Assembly (NCBI GenBank): GCA_963763755.1
Contig: CAVXQE010000006.1
Location: forward strand, 186,001 to 250,000
Source of the DNA: Gaiellasilicea sp963763755
Lineage (GTDB): Bacteria; Actinomycetota; Thermoleophilia; Gaiellales; Gaiellaceae
Direction: 5' to 3'
DNA length: 64,000 nucleotides
The position numbers and the translations under genes were made by a program. The notes beneath the pieces were generated by a model. It was not told the origin of the DNA. It searched no databases and was given only the letters and a program-made list of their open reading frames with translations. Positions 43,849 through 53,881 of this stretch are shown in pieces (positions within the stretch are counted from its first letter, which is position 1; every line of letters starts with the position of its first letter).

Positions 43849-45247
43849 CTAGTGAGCAGGCGCGATCGGGTGGTTCGAGCGGATCAGATCGGTCGGGTCG
43901 ACGATCGCCTTGATCTGACGCAGCCGGTGGTAGCTGGCGCTCGCGAAGAGCGTCGCCGCCTTACGACTGGTCTCGGCGAAGTTCATGTACGTGTGGTCGG
44001 CCTCCCAGGGCTCGAGCGCCTCCCGCAGGTCGGCGACGACCGTCTCGACGACCTCCACCAGCTCCGGCGTCGGGGCCAGACCGACGGCGAACATGATGTA
44101 GGGCGCGTCGAAGGAGTTGATCGCCCCGTGCTGAGACGATCGCCGTGCCACGGCTCCGCCAAGGTGGCGGATCTCCGCGCTGAGGATCGGGGCACCGACG
44201 ATGCGCTGCACGAAGCGATCGATCGAGCTCGTCGTCGACCTCGTTCAGCATCCCGCCGTCGCCTGCACCGGGGACCGGCTCCTCCGGGTCCATGTGCAGG
44301 TGGCTGAGACCTTCGATCGGCATCTCGGCCATCGTGTCCATCACCGGTCCGAGCGCACGGAGTGGCTCGAGCAGGCGGTCGCCCTCCGCGGGCTCGCCGA
44401 GCCAGATCGCCTCGACGACGACGAACGACTTGCCGCGGACGGGCTCCGGGATCTCCGGGATCGGCGGGAACTGGAGGATCCGTCCCACGGAGGTCATCTC
44501 GTCCGGGAGGTCCTCCGTCCAGCTGCGCCACGCCTTCAGCACCTCGGCGGCCTCCTCGACCGGGTACCAGAGGATGCCGGCGTAGACCTCGCTGATCGGG
44601 AAGAGGTTGAACTCGATCGCGGTGACGATCGCGAACGCAGCCGCCGCCGCCCCGCAGCGCCCAGAACAGGTCGGGCTCGTTCGCCCAGTCCGCGCGCACG
44701 AGCTCGCCCGACGGCCGTGACGACCTCGATCGCCGTCACCTGGTTGGCGCCGATGCCGTGCTTGCGCGCGAGCCAGGAGAGGCCGCCGCCGAGCGTGTAG
44801 CCGACGACGCCGACGTCCGGCGATGAGCCGGCGAGCGCTGCGAGGCCGTGCTCGGCCGCAGCTTCGACGACCTCGATCCAGATCACGCCGGCCTCGGCGC
44901 GCGCGGTGCGGGTGTCCGGGTCGATCGTGACGCCGCGCATCCGGTGGGTCTTGAGCAGGATCGTGTCCGAGAGGTCGCCCAGCGTCTGGGCGTTGTGGCC
45001 GGTGCCCTGCGGTGCAACGCGAAGCCCTTCGGTGCGGGCGAACGCGACGACGGCCGCGACGTCCTCGGCGGACTCGGGGACAGCGACCGCGGCGGGACGC
45101 TGATCGACCGCGAGGTTCCAGGCCAGACGCGCGTCGTCCCAGTCGTGCGTCGCCGGGGCCGACGACGTCCCCGTCCATCCGGGCGCGGAGCGGCCGCAGG
45201 TCGAGCTCGAGCTGGATGATCTTGGTGCTGTTCAGGATTTCGGTCAT
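43849..45247 (-). CDS. FAD-binding oxidoreductase (PCMH/berberine-bridge type)
   Basis: A flavoprotein of about 465 residues in the berberine-bridge/6-hydroxynicotine oxidase group. Reconstructed parts in order: the FAD loop around GTGHNAQTLG, VGYTLGGGLSWLARKHG, a substrate domain beginning FNLFPISEVYAGILWYP, and the C-terminal BBE segment DHTYMNFAE. The sequence is broken by about four frameshifts (near 45150, 44690, 44650 and 44205), more than any other gene here, but all conserved regions are present. The ATG at 45247 has a good SD (ggaggtg) 8 nt upstream. The substrate is unknown. Given the number of breaks a decayed gene cannot be fully excluded. Confidence 0.72.
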
Positions 45248-45391
45248 GTGCGGGTCACCTCCGATGTGGTGCTTTAAGGGTGCGCTCCGGGAGGTGCCCG
45301 GCACATCGGCCCGCGGGCGGAAATCCGCTGTCCGGCGGGCTGATCGTGCGTCCGCCGCGAGGATGACGCGTCGTCGTCCGGAGGACGAGCG

Positions 45392-46808
45392 CTAGCGCGG
45401 GACTTCGGCCGGTGCGAGCCGCTCACGCAGCGGCTGCGAGCCGATCGAGACCGCGATCCCGGCGGCGGCGAGTGCGGCAACCGCGCTGAGCGCGAACGTG
45501 ACCGTGAACGCCGACTCGGCCGGAACCGAGGAGTCGCCGATCGTCTGCGCGGTCAGCAGCGCGGCGGCGACCTGGCCGCCGATCACCGACCCGATCATGC
45601 GGACGACGGTGTTCATCCCGCTCGCGACGCCCATCTCGTGTGCATCCACGTTGTCCGCGATCAGGGCCGCCATCGCTGCGAACGCGGCGCCGACACCGAC
45701 GCCGAGCAGCGCGCTGGCGACGAGCACGGGCAACGGCTCGCCATGCGCAACGGCAAAGAGCAGGGCCGCGACACTGACGATCAGCATCCCGCCCGCCAGC
45801 GGCCACTTCGAGCCGATGTGCCGCCCGATCGTCCCGGCCAGGGGCCCTGCGAAGAGCATCGCGATCGAACTGGGAAGGAGGTACAAGCCGGCTTTCGTCG
45901 CGCTCGCGCCGAATCCGTAGCCGTGCTCGGACGATGTCTCCACGAACGTGGGGAGGAGCACGAAGCAACTGAAGAGCGCAAAGCCCGAGATCAGCGTCGC
46001 AATGTTCGTCAGCAGGACGGGACGATGCGAGAGCATCCTCATGTCGACCATCGGCGAGCTCGAGCGCAGCTCGACCATCCCCCAGAGCAGGAAGAACAGC
46101 GCCGCGACGACGATCAGCCCGAGCAGGCGTGGTGACGTCCAGCCCCAGGATTCGCCCTCGGTCAGCGCCACCATCAGCGACAGCAGGCCGCCGGAGAGCA
46201 ACAGGGCGCCGGGGATGTCGACGCGCGAGGGTGAGCGGATCGGCGACTCGGGCACGAACCGGTGCACGAGCACGATCGAGAGCGCGACGGGGATCGATCC
46301 CAGCAGGAAGAGCAGGCGCCACGAGAAGTTGTCGACGATCACGCCCGAGAGCACGATGCCGAGGCCGCCGCCGACCCCGAACACGGCCGAGAGCAGGCCG
46401 ATCCCGACCTTGACCTTCTCGGGCGGGAACTCGTCCCGGATGATCGCGAAGCTGAGCGGGAAGAGCGCGCCACCTGCCCCTGAGACGACGCGAAATGCGA
46501 TCAGCGACCAGATGCTCCACGCGAACGCTGCTCCAAGGCAGCCGGCGAGGAAGAGCCCGAGGCTGACGAGCAGCATCCGCTCCTTCCCGAACTGGTCGCC
46601 CAGCTTGCCGAGGACAGGGGTCGTCACCGCAGCGGAGACGAGGAACCCGGTCAGCACCCACGTCGTCCACGCGGTGCTCGCGCCGAACTCCTCCTGAAAC
46701 GTCCCGAGCGCCGGGAAGACCATCGTCTGCTGCAGCGCGAACGCCGTGCCGGCGAGCGTCAGGATCCCGAGGGTGAAGTTGTAGTGCTGGCGGTGCGGGT
46801 CGGGGTCT

Positions 46809-46816
<8 letters not shown>
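45392..46816 (-). CDS. MFS multidrug exporter, 14-TM DHA2 type
   Basis: A 474-residue proton-driven exporter with an intact reading frame. Motif A is GKLGDQFGKERML, and motif C-like RVVSGAGGALFPLSFA and the central GVFGVGGGLGIVLSGVIVD follow. Fourteen helices can be counted. It probably exports drugs or a metabolite. The GTG at 46816 overlaps the 3' end of the ettA gene by 8 nt, so the two are co-transcribed. It resembles the partial exporter at the left edge of the window. Confidence 0.9.
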
Positions 46817-48479
<1,663 letters not shown>

Positions 48480-48509
48480 CCTCCGGGCACCATAGCCATA
48501 GGCTGGCGG

Positions 48510-48962
48510 ATGCCGGAGCACACCTTCGACGACTTCGAGCCGGGGCAGGTCTACGAGCTCGGGAGCAAGGTCGTCACCGAGGAAGAGATCGTCGCCTTCG
48601 CGCAACAGTTCGACCCGCAGTCCTTCCACCTCGACCCCGAGGCGGCGAAGGAATCGGTCTTCGGCGGCTTGATCGCGAGCGGCTGGCACACCTGCGCGAT
48701 GTGGATGCGGCTCTACGTCGACTCGCTCCTCGGGGGCGCGTCCGGCCAGGGATCGTCGGGGGTCGAGGAGCTTCGCTGGCTCGCACCCGTCCGTCCGGGG
48801 GACACGCTCTCCGGTCGCCTGATCGTGCTCGAGGTGACGTCTTCCGAGAGCCATCCGGAGCGCCGCACGATCCGCATCCGCGGCGAGATGGAGAATCAGG
48901 ACGGCGTGACGGTGATGTCGATGGTCTCGCGCGGCCGCTTCGCGCGGCGCAGCCCTCAGTAG
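48510..48962 (+). CDS. MaoC-like hot-dog dehydratase
   Basis: A 150-residue (R)-specific enoyl hydratase-like protein with the hot-dog fold. The motif FAQQFDPQSFHLDPEAA contains the conserved Asp/His pair, followed by GGLIASGWHT on the central helix and RWLAPVRPGDTLSG in the later strands. It probably hydrates an enoyl-CoA or related thioester. TAGGCT 5 nt before the ATG may be a leaderless -10. It is divergent from ettA and 10 nt upstream of the Lon N-domain gene. Confidence 0.88.
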   Translation: MPEHTFDDFEPGQVYELGSKVVTEEEIVAFAQQFDPQSFHLDPEAAKESVFGGLIASGWHTCAMWMRLYVDSLLGGASGQGSSGVEELRWLAPVRPGDTLSGRLIVLEVTSSESHPERRTIRIRGEMENQDGVTVMSMVSRGRFARRSPQ

Positions 48963-48972
48963 GCTTCAGCCG

Positions 48973-49587
48973 ATGAGCGAGCTCGGCCTCTTTCCACTCG
49001 GGATCGTCTTGCTGCCGACGGAGCAGATCCCGTTGCACATCTTCGAGGAGCGCTACCAGGAGCTGATCGGCGAGTGTCTCGACCTGGAACAGGAGTTCGG
49101 GCTCGTCTTCGCCGACGACGAGGGACTTCGCGAAGTCGGCACACGAGCCCTGGTCACCGAGGTGCTCGATCGGTTCGACGACGGGCGTCTGAACATCGTC
49201 GTCGAAGGAGGAGAGCGGTTTCGCCTCGTCCAGCTGACCGAGGGCCGGTCGTTCCAGACGGGGCTCGTCGAGCCGTTGGAGGACGAAGCGGACGCGGCCG
49301 ATCCGGAGGATTCCGACCACGCGCTCAAGCTCTTCCATCGCCTCGTGGAGCTGACCGGCGCCGAGGTCGAGGAGCCGCGCCTGTCGGCTGAGCAGCTCTC
49401 GTTCGAGCTCGCCGGCCGCTTCGAGTTCGCGCCGGAGTTGAAGCAGAAGCTGCTCCAGCTCACCTCGGAGCGGCAGCGCATGCACCTCCTGGCCGAGATC
49501 CTCGCCGGCGCGGCCGTTGCAGTCGAGCGGGAGCGCGACATCGCGAACCGCGCACACGGCAACGGCAAGGTCGACCCCCGCGGCTGA
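48973..49587 (+). CDS. Stand-alone Lon N-terminal domain protein
   Basis: A 204-residue protein consisting only of a LonN/PUA-like substrate-binding domain, starting LGLFPLGIVLLPTEQIPLHIFEERY. It lacks the AAA+ and protease domains. Such proteins exist widely in bacteria and may bind Lon substrates or act independently; the role is unknown. The second half is acidic and helical. The full-length lon gene lies at 4188-6585, so this is an additional copy of the substrate-recognition domain. Confidence 0.87.
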   Translation: MSELGLFPLGIVLLPTEQIPLHIFEERYQELIGECLDLEQEFGLVFADDEGLREVGTRALVTEVLDRFDDGRLNIVVEGGERFRLVQLTEGRSFQTGLVEPLEDEADAADPEDSDHALKLFHRLVELTGAEVEEPRLSAEQLSFELAGRFEFAPELKQKLLQLTSERQRMHLLAEILAGAAVAVERERDIANRAHGNGKVDPRG

Positions 49588-49613
49588 ACAAGGGCCGCCA
49601 GTACCATGATCCC

Positions 49614-50858
49614 ATGGCGGTAACTGCCCAGGCCAAGCTCGACGTGCAGCGCGTCCGCGCCGACTTCGCGTATCTCGAGGACCTCGTCAACGGCAAGCCG
49701 GTCGCCTACCTCGACTCGGCCTCCTCGACCCAGAAGCCGCGGCAGGTGCTCGATGCGATGCGCGACTTCTACGAGCACAGCTATGCCAACGTGCACCGCG
49801 GCGTCTACCGGCTCGCGGAGCGCGCGACCGAAGGCTACGAGGGCGCACGGGAGAAGGTGCGCGGCCTCCTGAACGCACCGGCAGCGCGCGAGGTGGTCTT
49901 CACGCGGAGCGCGACCGAGGCGATCAACCTCGTCGCGTACGCCTGGGGGCTCGACAACCTCGGCCCCGGGGACGTCGTCGTGATCACCGAGCTCGAGCAC
50001 CACTCGAACTTCGTCCCGTGGCAGTTCGTCGCCAACCGGACCGGCGCGAGCTTCAAGCACATCCCGATCGACGACACGGGCGAGCTGCAGCTGGACGCGC
50101 TCGACGGGATCGCGGCCTCCGGGAACGTGAAGGTCGTCGCCAACAACCTCGTCTCCAATGCGCTCGGCACGATCAACCCGGTCGAGAAGCTCGCTGCCTG
50201 GGCGCACGAGCAGGGTGCGATCATGGTCGTCGACGCCGCGCAGGCCGCGCCGCACCGGCAGATCGACGTGCAGGCGCTCGGCTGTGACTTCATTGCGATC
50301 TCGTCGCACAAGCTCTGCGGCCCGAGCGGCGTCGGCGCCCTGTGGGGGAAGCCGGAGCTGCTCGAGCAGATGCAGCCGTTCAATCTCGGCGGCGAGATGA
50401 TCAGGTCCGTCGCGCTCGACCGGACGAGCTGGAACGAGCTGCCGTACAAGTTCGAGGCCGGCACGCCGGCGATCGCCGAGGCCTACGGCTTCGGAGCCGC
50501 GATCGATTATCTGAGCGAGATCGGCCTCGACGCGATCGAGGCGCACGAGCACGAGCTGACCGAGTACGCGCTCTCGCGCCTCGCCGAGCTCGACTGGGTG
50601 CGGGTGTTCGGTCCTCCCGTCGACCGGCGCGCCGGCATCGTCTCCTTCGAGGTCGGGGGCATCCACCCGCACGACGTCGCTCAGATCCTCGACTGGGAGG
50701 GTGTCGCGGTGCGCGCCGGGCACCACTGCACGCAGCCGCTGATGTCGCGCCTCGGCGTCTCGGCGACGACCCGCGCCAGCTTCTACCTCTACACGATCCC
50801 AGAGGAGATCGACCGGCTGGTCGACGGCCTGCACAAGGTCAAGAAGAACCTGGGTTGA
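49614..50858 (+). CDS. sufS: Cysteine desulfurase SufS
   Basis: PLP-dependent enzyme that takes sulfur from cysteine for Fe-S assembly. It is 414 residues. The PLP Lys is in SSHKLCGPSGVGALWG, the catalytic loop Cys in RAGHHCTQPLM, and VYLDSASSTQKP-like and ELEHHSNFVPWQ motifs are typical of the group II (SufS) enzymes. TACCAT at 49602-49607 lies 6 nt before the ATG, suggesting a leaderless promoter of its own. It leads a sufS-sufU-Rieske operon, separate from sufCB..D at 35528. Confidence 0.95.
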   Translation: MAVTAQAKLDVQRVRADFAYLEDLVNGKPVAYLDSASSTQKPRQVLDAMRDFYEHSYANVHRGVYRLAERATEGYEGAREKVRGLLNAPAAREVVFTRSATEAINLVAYAWGLDNLGPGDVVVITELEHHSNFVPWQFVANRTGASFKHIPIDDTGELQLDALDGIAASGNVKVVANNLVSNALGTINPVEKLAAWAHEQGAIMVVDAAQAAPHRQIDVQALGCDFIAISSHKLCGPSGVGALWGKPELLEQMQPFNLGGEMIRSVALDRTSWNELPYKFEAGTPAIAEAYGFGAAIDYLSEIGLDAIEAHEHELTEYALSRLAELDWVRVFGPPVDRRAGIVSFEVGGIHPHDVAQILDWEGVAVRAGHHCTQPLMSRLGVSATTRASFYLYTIPEEIDRLVDGLHKVKKNLG

Positions 50859-50867
50859 AAGAGCCTG

Positions 50868-51296
50868 ATGTCTGAGTTCGACCAGCTGTATCGCGAGGTC
50901 ATCCTCGACCACTACAAGAACCCGCGCGGGCACGGGCTGCTCGACGCCCCGGACGCACAGGCCGAGGGGCAGAATCCGCTTTGCGGCGACGAGATCACCG
51001 TCTCGCTCCGGTTCGACGGCGACACGATCGCCGGCGTCGGCTTCGAGGGGCGGGGCTGCGCGATCTCGCAGGCCGCGACCTCGATGCTGACCGAGATCGT
51101 CGTCGGCAGGAACGCGAACGACGTGGCGCGGATGCCGAAGGAGGAGCTGCTGGAGGAGATCGGGATCCCGCTGACACCGGTGCGGCTCAAGTGCGCCATT
51201 CTCGGTCTCGGAGTGCTCAAGGTCGCGCTGCACAAGTCGAAAGGGACACCGCTCCCGGACGAGTGGACCCAGGGCGACGACCTGACGATCTCCTAG
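50868..51296 (+). CDS. sufU: Sulfur-transfer protein SufU
   Basis: A 142-residue zinc-binding sulfurtransfer partner of SufS. The zinc and catalytic residues are in LCGDE (Cys, Asp), EGRGCAISQAATSML (Cys) and VRLKCAILG (Cys). The NPRGHG and extra segment between the second and third cysteines separate SufU from IscU-type scaffolds. It starts 9 nt after sufS. It takes sulfur from SufS and delivers it to SufBCD; no SufE is present. Confidence 0.95.
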   Translation: MSEFDQLYREVILDHYKNPRGHGLLDAPDAQAEGQNPLCGDEITVSLRFDGDTIAGVGFEGRGCAISQAATSMLTEIVVGRNANDVARMPKEELLEEIGIPLTPVRLKCAILGLGVLKVALHKSKGTPLPDEWTQGDDLTIS

Positions 51297-51298
51297 GC

Positions 51299-51610
51299 GT
51301 GGCCACCGTCGACGTCTGCCCCGAGGCCGAGCTGCCGCCCGGGCACGTGAAGATCGTCTGGTCGGGACCGATCGCGATCGGCGTCTACAACTGCAACGGC
51401 ACCCTCTACGCGCTCGAGGATCGCTGCTCGCACGACGACGGCCCGCTGTGCGAGGGCGAGTGGGATACGGACGAGTGCATCGCGATCTGCCCTCGTCACG
51501 GCGCGCGGTTCGACATCACGACCGGCGCCGCGCTCACACTCCCTGCCTTCCAGCCCGTCGACACCTTCCCGGTTCGGGTCGAGGACGGCTGGGTGCGCGT
51601 CGAGGTCTAG
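51299..51610 (+). CDS. Rieske-type [2Fe-2S] ferredoxin
   Basis: A 103-residue single-domain Rieske protein. The cluster ligands are CSH (in DRCSHDDGPLCEGE) and CPRH (in AICPRHGARFDITTG). This small NirD-like or biphenyl-dioxygenase-ferredoxin-like form is common as the last gene of actinobacterial sufS-sufU operons, where it may act in cluster transfer or as an electron carrier. The GTG start is 2 nt after the stop of sufU; the stop overlaps the convergent gene in a CTAG palindrome. Confidence 0.87.
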   Translation: MATVDVCPEAELPPGHVKIVWSGPIAIGVYNCNGTLYALEDRCSHDDGPLCEGEWDTDECIAICPRHGARFDITTGAALTLPAFQPVDTFPVRVEDGWVRVEV

Positions 51611-51978
51611 CGGTCGGGCCGGCGCTCGCGCAGCTTCTGCACGAAGGACTCGGGATCGTCCACGGTGAGGACGAGACGGCGATACTCGTGACCCGTGAGG
51701 TCGAGCACGACCGCGCGCTCGCGGTCGTTCACGTCGAGGAACGACCACCTGCCGTGCTCTCGGAAGCGGCCGCGCTGGGTCGTTCCGAACGGTGGCGTCG
51801 AGAGGCCGACCTTGACGGCGAGCAGGGTCGGAGGATCGGTCAGCCCGATCGAGACGGAGCCGATCGCCGTGTACGGGATGCGCACCTTGCGCGTCAGCCT
51901 CGTGAACGCGTCGAGCCCGTCGAAGCGGATCACGAGCGCCTCGTCCTCGAAGTCGATTCGGCGGCTCACGGCTGACAT
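51607..51978 (-). CDS. Hypothetical protein, beta-rich (PH-like)
   Basis: A 123-residue protein I do not recognise. The alternation of short strands (DEALVIRFDGLDAFTRLTRKV, then WSFLDVNDRERAVVLDLTG) and a single C-terminal helix (DPESFVQKLRERRP) suggests a PH-like fold, as in several actinobacterial membrane-adjacent proteins, but no TM helix is present. The ATG at 51978 is chosen over longer in-frame readings that run into the RNA gene. It is divergent from the structured RNA at 52012. Confidence 0.65.
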   Translation of the reverse strand: MSAVSRRIDFEDEALVIRFDGLDAFTRLTRKVRIPYTAIGSVSIGLTDPPTLLAVKVGLSTPPFGTTQRGRFREHGRWSFLDVNDRERAVVLDLTGHEYRRLVLTVDDPESFVQKLRERRPDR

Positions 51979-51998
51979 GGTACGTCGCCGCCGCCTGC

Positions 51999-52004
51999 TA
52001 CATT
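51999..52004 (+). promoter_or_regulatory. Candidate -10 element of the structured RNA
   Basis: TACATT lies about 8 nt before the proposed 5' end near 52012, upstream of the strong SD and the RNA helices. No good -35 box was identified. Confidence 0.4.
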
Positions 52005-52036
52005 CTCGATATCCGCGGAAAGGAGGTGGTCCGGCA

Positions 52037-52078
52037 GTGGAGATTTCCAGTACGGGCAGTGGAGGTGCTAGTCGGTAG
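52037..52078 (+). CDS. Candidate 13-residue leader peptide
   Basis: A very short reading frame starting at GTG, VEISSTGSGGASR, ending in TAG at 52076-52078. It has the best Shine-Dalgarno in the window (AAAGGAGG, 52019-52026) at 10 nt spacing. The stop codon falls at the start of the inner long-range helix of the structured RNA, so ribosome movement over this frame would compete with folding. Whether the peptide is made is unknown. Confidence 0.4.
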   Translation: MEISSTGSGGASR

Positions 52079-52181
52079 GGGCGTGTCCCTTGGACCTGCA
52101 AGGGGAACCGCCTAGCCCGCGTTGGGGACTCGCGCTTCGCGCCGCTGAGCAATCAGCCGGAAGCGTCCCTACCAATACAGG

Positions 52182-53219
52182 CTAGTACCGAAGGACAGAA
52201 GGGCCGCGAAAGCGGCCCTTCGTCTGCTTTGCGCAGGAAGCAGAATCTGCAGGAGCAGATCCCGCTTCGCGCGAAGACCCCTGAAGGGTCGCTTCGCTCC
52301 CAGGGGCTTGCACGCCAAGGCACGCGTAGGCGTTCATCTCCGTTCCGCGGCGCAGCTGCTCGTCCAGCGGTACGAGCGAGAGGCCGAAGGTGTCGACCGC
52401 GTCCGAGTTGGAGACGGCGTTGTCGCCGGCCGCGAGCATTTTCAGCTGGTCGCGCGTGACCGGCGGCTTCGGCAGCTTCTCGAGTACCGCGGCCTGAACG
52501 CGCATCACGCTGAACGGAACGTGAATCGCCAGCCGGTGGACTCCCAGCGCGGTCTTCAGGCGCGACCAGAACTCGTTCCAGGTGACGGTGTCCGGCCCGC
52601 CGAGCTCGAAGGTCCGGCCACTCGCCTCGGGCTTCTCGACTCCCGCTGCGAAATAGGCTGCGACATCGTCGATCCAGATCGGTTGAATCCGCTGAGTGCC
52701 AGGCCCGACGATCGGTGTGATGGGTGCCAGCTTGGCGATCCGGGCGAACTGCTGCAGCGCCCCGCCGCCGGGGCCGAAGATGAAGCTTGGACGGAAGATC
52801 ACGTGCTCGAGCCCCGAGCCCTTCACAGCCTGCTCCATCTGCCACTTCGCGTGGTAGTAGGGCACGAGATCCTTGGTCTGCTCGTCCGTCCCGAGCGCCG
52901 ACATGAGCACGAAGCGCCGGACGCCCGCGTCTTTCGCGGCGGCGATGAGGTCGACCGTGCCCTGCTCCATCACGCGTTGGAACTCCTCGGGCGGGCCGGC
53001 CAGGAGCGCGACGAGGTGCACGACGACCTCCTGTCCCTCGACTGCCCGCCGCAGGCTGGCGGCGTCCGTCACGTCGCCCTGAACGGCCTCCTGGCTCGGC
53101 AGCGAGTCGCTGCGCCCCTCCTGCCGCTCGAGCACGCGCACGGTGTGGCCGGCGTCGACGAGCGCCCGCACGATCGCCGGGCCGACGAAGCCCGTCGCGC
53201 CCGTGACGAGGATCCTCAC
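52182..53219 (-). CDS. NAD(P)-dependent epimerase/dehydratase-like protein
   Basis: An atypical/extended SDR similar to the NDUFA9/YwnB-like group. Rossmann motif GATGFVGPAIVRAL, then VVHLVALLAG, and a Tyr-Lys-like YYHAKWQMEQAVKGSG (Tyr ... Lys). FRPSFIFGPGGGALQQFARI and QPIWIDDVAAYFA are typical of the family. About 290 residues are convincing. The open frame runs on through a REP-like element and the shared terminator to 52182, adding some 55 residues that match no family and are rich in Ser/Ala. The true stop is probably near 52330 and hidden by a frameshift. The GTG start overlaps dcd (GTGA). Confidence 0.82.
   Translation of the reverse strand: MRILVTGATGFVGPAIVRALVDAGHTVRVLERQEGRSDSLPSQEAVQGDVTDAASLRRAVEGQEVVVHLVALLAGPPEEFQRVMEQGTVDLIAAAKDAGVRRFVLMSALGTDEQTKDLVPYYHAKWQMEQAVKGSGLEHVIFRPSFIFGPGGGALQQFARIAKLAPITPIVGPGTQRIQPIWIDDVAAYFAAGVEKPEASGRTFELGGPDTVTWNEFWSRLKTALGVHRLAIHVPFSVMRVQAAVLEKLPKPPVTRDQLKMLAAGDNAVSNSDAVDTFGLSLVPLDEQLRRGTEMNAYACLGVQAPGSEATLQGSSREAGSAPADSASCAKQTKGRFRGPSVLRY
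52198..52221. terminator. Bidirectional hairpin terminator
   Basis: A 10-bp perfect stem (gaagggccgc / gcggcccttc) with a GAAA tetraloop, following the structured RNA on the + strand. It could also serve the - strand epimerase gene. Confidence 0.7.
52231..52285 (-). repeat. REP-like palindromic element, copy 3
   Basis: On the - strand the left box TTCAGGGGTCTTCGCGC (52285-52269) is followed by a 14-bp hairpin (52268-52237, loop TCCT, two G-U pairs) and the right box CTGCGCA. The boxes match copies 1 and 2 while the stem differs by compensatory changes. It overlaps the 3' end of the annotated epimerase frame. Confidence 0.75.
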
Positions 53220-53782
53220 GACTCGAAGTTCTTCCAGTAGCGGCTCGGCGTCGGGCCCTTCTGGCCCTGGTACTTCGACCCGAGACCGCCGGAGCCGTAC
53301 GGCTTCTCGGCCGGCTCGGACAGCTGGACGAACGACAGCTGCCCGATCTTCATCCCGAAGTAGATGGTGATCGGGAGGTTGGCCACGTTCGAGAGCTCGA
53401 GCGTTACGTGCCCGTCCCAGCCGGGGTCGATGAACCCTGCCGTCGAGTGGATCAGAAGGCCGAGCCGCCCGAGTGAGCTCTTCCCCTCCAGCCTCGCGAC
53501 CAGGTCGTCCGGCAGCTTCACACGCTCGAGCGTCGAGCCGAGAACGAACTCACCGGGGTGGAGGATGAACGCCGTCTCGTCGTCGATCTCGACGAGCTCG
53601 GTCAGCCCTTCCTGTTCCTGCTTCACGTCGATGAACGGGTAGCGGGAGTTGCGGAAGACCCGGAAGTAGCGGTCGACACGGACGTCGACGCTGGATGGTT
53701 GCATCAGCGAATCGTCGTACGGCTCGATCTCGATCTGCCCCTCGCCGAGCAGGCGTCTGATCGTCCGGTCGGAGAGGACCAC
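53216..53782 (-). CDS. dcd: dCTP deaminase, probably dUMP-forming
   Basis: A 188-residue nucleotide enzyme. MQPSSVDVRVDRYFRVF is the N-terminal signature, and GKSSLGRLGL and the catalytic region STAGFIDPGWDGHVTLELSN (catalytic Glu) follow. The actinobacterial form with these residues (as in M. tuberculosis Dcd) has both dCTP deaminase and dUTPase activities, so dCTP is likely converted directly to dUMP for dTMP synthesis. The GTG at 53782 gives the family N-terminus VVLSDRTI; upstream in-frame codons are less likely. Confidence 0.92.
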   Translation of the reverse strand: MVLSDRTIRRLLGEGQIEIEPYDDSLMQPSSVDVRVDRYFRVFRNSRYPFIDVKQEQEGLTELVEIDDETAFILHPGEFVLGSTLERVKLPDDLVARLEGKSSLGRLGLLIHSTAGFIDPGWDGHVTLELSNVANLPITIYFGMKIGQLSFVQLSEPAEKPYGSGGLGSKYQGQKGPTPSRYWKNFES

Positions 53783-53881
53783 GCGCGAGATTCTACGGTT
53801 CACCTGCTTGCGGGAGGTTTTCCACAACGGTTCCGCTTGCGAAAGAGACGTTTTCCACATAGCGTTCCCGCGCCCGTGTCG

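Larger units (their letters stand above)
52012..52221 (+). ncRNA. Probable structured RNA with mini-ORF and own terminator
   Basis: A roughly 210-nt transcription unit not belonging to any neighbouring gene. Two stacked long-range helices close it: 52064-52072 with 52181-52189 (9 bp, two G-U) and 52074-52083 with 52164-52173 (10 bp, one G-U). Inside are a hairpin around 52087-52105 (ccctt/aaggg) and a hairpin with GNRA tetraloop at 52147-52158 (ctga gcaa tcag). A 10-bp terminator hairpin follows at 52198-52221. A strong SD and 13-codon reading frame lie at the 5' end. I do not recognise a known family; tmRNA, SRP RNA, RNase P, 6S and common riboswitches were considered and not matched. Confidence 0.6.

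Noticed and set aside
52012..52221. SRP RNA (long type) for the structured RNA
   Set aside because: GTGCTAG and ACCTGCAA recall the Alu domain of long bacterial SRP RNAs, but the S-domain signature around GGAAG...AGCAG is absent and the molecule is too short; kept only as something to test.
52012..52221. tmRNA, RNase P RNA, 6S RNA or a cobalamin/c-di-AMP riboswitch
   Set aside because: No tag reading frame with tRNA-like ends, no RNase P conserved regions, and no + strand gene downstream to regulate.
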